Below are positions 6,258 to 6,893 of a DNA stretch of 6,893 nucleotides, one piece after another. Every line of letters starts with the position of its first letter. Position 1 is the first letter of the stretch. The position numbers were made by a program, and so were the translations under genes. The notes beneath the pieces are model-generated. The model was given only the letters and a program-made list of their open reading frames with translations. It did no database searches and was not told where the DNA came from. The stretch covers positions 1-6,893 of the forward strand of contig NZ_CAJPOU010000059.1 of the NCBI RefSeq assembly GCF_905372335.1, read 5' to 3'. Origin of the DNA: Streptococcus sp. A12. GTDB lineage: Bacteria; Bacillota; Bacilli; Lactobacillales; Streptococcaceae.

Positions 6258-6282
6258 AAAAGCACCATTTTGGTGTTTTTTT
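6258..6282 (+). terminator. Rho-independent terminator after the DUF4649-like gene
   Basis: CACCA (6263-6267) pairs with TGGTG (6271-6275) across a three-base loop. The stem is extended by one G-U and several A-U pairs, and seven T (6276-6282) follow at once. It starts 6 bases after the stop codon and separates the desulfurase operon from rex. Confidence 0.85.
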
Positions 6283-6291
6283 AGTATAAGA

Positions 6292-6309
6292 TAGTTGCTT
6301 TTTTCACAA
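6292..6309. promoter_or_regulatory. Possible degenerate Rex operator over the rex -35
   Basis: An 18-base stretch fits the Rex consensus TTGTGA-N6-TCACAA perfectly in the right half (TCACAA, 6304-6309) but only 3 of 6 in the left half (TAGTTG). It covers the predicted -35, a sensible place for autorepression. The poor left half keeps confidence low. Confidence 0.3.
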
Positions 6310-6323
6310 ACTTTTTATAAAAT
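6295..6323 (+). promoter_or_regulatory. Predicted rex promoter
   Basis: TTGCTT (6295-6300) and TAAAAT (6318-6323) are separated by 17 bases, right after the terminator. Transcription would start near 6330, only about 16 bases before the rex GTG, giving a very short leader that includes GAAAGG (6330-6335). Confidence 0.55.
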
Positions 6324-6345
6324 AGATTTGAAAGGTTGTGATATT

Positions 6346-6893
6346 GTGAAACAAGATAAGACTAATCCAATTCCTCGTGCTACTGCTAAACGACTCTCCT
6401 TGTATTACCGCATTTTCAAACGCTTTAATGCAGAGAATATTGAGCGAGCAAATTCAAAACAAATCGCTGAAGCCATCGGGATTGATTCCGCAACTGTTCG
6501 TCGTGACTTCTCATACTTTGGAGAGCTAGGACGACGTGGTTTTGGTTATGATGTCAAAAAGTTAATGAATTTCTTTGCTGATCTCTTGAATGATAACTCC
6601 ATCACCAATGTTGCTATCGTCGGGATTGGAAATATGGGGAGTGCCCTTCTTCACTATCGCTTCCATGAGCGAAACAAAATGAAAATTGTCATGGCATTTG
6701 ATACGGATGATCATAAGTTAGTCGGCACTAAAAGTAAAGATGGTATTCCGATTTACGGCATCTCCACACTAAAAGAAAAACTTGAGGGACAAGAGATTCA
6801 AACAGCCATTTTAACCGTTCCAAGTGTAAAATCTCAAGAAGTTGCAGATTTACTGGTTGAAGCTGGTATCAAGGGAATCCTTAGCTTTTCTCC
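6346..6893 (+). CDS. rex: Redox-sensing transcriptional repressor Rex, cut by the window end
   Basis: Rex senses the NADH/NAD ratio and represses fermentation and respiration genes when NADH is low. 182 codons are visible; homologues have about 211-215, so only the C-terminal dimer-swapped helix region is missing. Seen: an N-terminal winged-helix domain (about 1-75) with IPRATAKRL (9-17), the recognition segment DSATVRRDFSYFGELG (47-62) and RRGFGYDV (63-70); then a Rossmann domain with VGIGNMG (92-98) and an acidic D119 expected to hold the NAD adenine ribose; and TVPS (157-160). The start is GTG at 6346, giving MKQDK; GAAAGG at 6330-6335 lies 10 bases upstream. It has its own promoter behind a terminator. 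Rex and the NAD kinase of the left operon both bear on pyridine nucleotides, but they are not co-transcribed. Confidence 0.95.
   Translation, partial: MKQDKTNPIPRATAKRLSLYYRIFKRFNAENIERANSKQIAEAIGIDSATVRRDFSYFGELGRRGFGYDVKKLMNFFADLLNDNSITNVAIVGIGNMGSALLHYRFHERNKMKIVMAFDTDDHKLVGTKSKDGIPIYGISTLKEKLEGQEIQTAILTVPSVKSQEVADLLVEAGIKGILSFS

Overview
The window is a compact, gene-dense stretch of low-GC Firmicute chromosome. Protein sequences and gene order point to an oral Streptococcus of the mitis/sanguinis/parasanguinis type: the order pta, RluA-family synthase, nadK, relQ, CYTH protein, prs2, cysteine desulfurase, two small proteins, rex is, from memory, the one found in S. pneumoniae and relatives. 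The species is not identified. I see no mobile elements, rRNA/tRNA genes or CRISPR arrays.

Left half (1-2861, minus strand). One apparent operon reads leftward: relQ (synthetase-only (p)ppGpp synthetase), nadK (NAD kinase), an RluA-family 23S rRNA pseudouridine synthase, and pta (phosphotransacetylase, cut by the window start). relQ and nadK overlap, nadK and the synthase share ATGA, and pta follows after 21 bases with a strong ribosome site. Translation therefore looks coupled from stringent-response alarmone synthesis to NADP supply, ribosome modification and acetyl-phosphate metabolism.

Centre (2862-2956). A short divergent promoter region carries an extended -10 for relQ that physically overlaps the best -10 for the rightward genes.

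Right half (2957-6252, plus strand). A CYTH-domain triphosphate-tunnel protein comes first. Next is a PRPP-synthetase paralogue (prs2) that lacks several residues known to be catalytic in classical PRPP synthetases. A GTG-initiated cysteine desulfurase follows, then two small uncharacterised proteins (DUF1831-like and DUF4649-like), with starts overlapping the preceding stops. A rho-independent terminator closes the unit.

Right edge (6283-6893). The NADH-sensing repressor gene rex has its own promoter, a possible degenerate Rex operator, and is truncated by the window end.

The most unusual items are the degenerate PRPP synthetase paralogue, the desulfurase-linked small proteins, and the overlapping divergent promoters between relQ and the CYTH gene. 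Most of the rest is conserved streptococcal core genome. No stretch over 300 bases lacks a gene.
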